NCBI GenBank assembly: GCA_002415335.1
Contig: DHXL01000188.1
Coordinates: 1-6,252 of the forward strand
Length of the DNA stretch: 6,252 bases
From: Oxalobacteraceae bacterium UBA5157
GTDB taxonomy: Bacteria > Pseudomonadota > Gammaproteobacteria > Burkholderiales > Burkholderiaceae_D
Reading direction: 5' to 3'
The position numbers and the translations under genes were made by a program. The notes under the pieces are model-generated. The model was not told the origin of the DNA. It saw only the letters and a list, made by a program, of their open reading frames with translations, and did not search any database. Positions 5,671 through 6,252 of the stretch are shown piece after piece. Within the stretch, counting starts at the first letter, position 1. Each line of letters starts with the position of its first letter.

Positions 5671-6252
5671 ATGCGCTCACTCGTAAAACTCTTCCAAAAC
5701 AAGGCCATGCGGATAGCGGGGCTGGTCCCCGCGCTCGCGGCAACCGTAGCGATGCTGGCCCCTTATGATGCGCAGGCGCTACCCGCGTTCGCGCGCCAGA
5801 CCGGCCAGAACTGCGTCTCGTGTCACGCCGGCGGGCAGTTTCCCGAGCTGACCCCGTATGGCCGGCTGTTCAAGCTGACCGGCTACACGATCGGCAAGCG
5901 CAACACGATCCCGCTGTCTGTCATGGGCGTCGCCAGCTACACGAAGACGCAAAACACCACGAGCGACAACCCGTCGGTCGACTTCCCGAAGGATGGGGCG
6001 CCGATTTTCCAGACCGGCAGCGTGTTCCTCGCCGGCAAGGTGACCGACAACATCGGGCTGTTTTCACAGGTGACCTACGATAACTATGCGAACCAGAATG
6101 CCGACAATTCATGGAGCGGACACACGGCGGCGGACAATATCGATCTGCGCTATGCCGACCGGTTCATCGATGCCAGCCGGGACCTGATTGTCGGGCTCAG
6201 CCTGAACAACAACCCGTCGGTTGCGGACGTGTGGAATACCGCACCGGCCTGG
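5671..6252 (+). CDS. Cyc2-like monohaem outer-membrane cytochrome-porin (3' end outside window)
   Basis: The reading frame is open through the last base, giving the first 194 residues without a stop. Residues 1-36 form a Sec signal peptide (basic start, hydrophobic core, AQA cleavage site). The mature start ALPAFARQTGQNCVSCH holds one c-type haem site, C48/C51/H52, matching the AxPxFARQTGxxCxxCH pattern I know from Cyc2-type iron-oxidising outer-membrane cytochromes. Then come FPELTPYGRLFKLTGYT and alternating polar/aromatic stretches (e.g. IGLFSQVTYDNY, DLIVGLSLNN) suggestive of barrel strands. Cyc2 proteins are about 400-450 residues with haem plugged into a beta-barrel that moves electrons across the outer membrane; roughly the first half would be seen here. 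It is divergent from the sensor operon and preceded by a sigma-54 promoter. An iron-oxidation role is not proven; a related outer-membrane cytochrome using another donor, or a broader uncharacterised cytochrome-porin family, is equally possible. Confidence 0.8.
   Translation, partial: MRSLVKLFQNKAMRIAGLVPALAATVAMLAPYDAQALPAFARQTGQNCVSCHAGGQFPELTPYGRLFKLTGYTIGKRNTIPLSVMGVASYTKTQNTTSDNPSVDFPKDGAPIFQTGSVFLAGKVTDNIGLFSQVTYDNYANQNADNSWSGHTAADNIDLRYADRFIDASRDLIVGLSLNNNPSVADVWNTAPAW

Overview
The window looks like chromosomal DNA from a Gram-negative proteobacterium, most likely a betaproteobacterium of the Burkholderiales type. This rests on moderately high GC, NtrC-style sigma-54 signalling genes, Sec signal peptides and an outer-membrane-type c cytochrome. 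The genus cannot be fixed from the sequence alone.

Layout: positions 1-357 hold no gene I can support. A TauE/SafE-family membrane permease gene lies on the plus strand (358-1098). Facing it on the minus strand is a compact three-gene signalling operon read from about 4960 down to 1180: a PhnD-like periplasmic binding protein, a membrane histidine kinase and a sigma-54-dependent response regulator. Both internal junctions are 4-nt ATGA stop/start overlaps, so the three genes are probably co-transcribed and translationally coupled. A 710-nt intergenic region (4961-5670) separates the operon from a divergent plus-strand gene, cut off by the window end, for an exported protein. That protein has one N-terminal CxxCH haem site in the context AxPxFARQTGxxCxxCH, followed by sequence resembling an outer-membrane barrel; it resembles Cyc2-type fused cytochrome-porins.

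The intergenic region is the most interesting part. It contains two near-consensus sigma-54 (-24/-12) promoters pointing in opposite directions: minus strand 5155-5141 toward the signalling operon and plus strand 5541-5555 toward the cytochrome gene. Almost midway between them is a perfect 16-bp palindrome, GTTACC-N4-GGTAAC (5329-5344). Two more copies flank the start codon of the binding-protein gene (4931-4946 and 4971-4986, the second with one mismatch).

The simplest model (inference) is that the binding protein captures a periplasmic ligand and signals through the kinase. The phosphorylated regulator then binds the palindromes and activates sigma-54 RNA polymerase at both promoters. This would induce the outer-membrane cytochrome and amplify its own sensor operon. 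The gene order and classes resemble the arsenite-sensing AioX-AioS-AioR system, but the divergent gene is a Cyc2-like cytochrome rather than arsenite oxidase. The ligand and the electron donor are not evident from the sequence.
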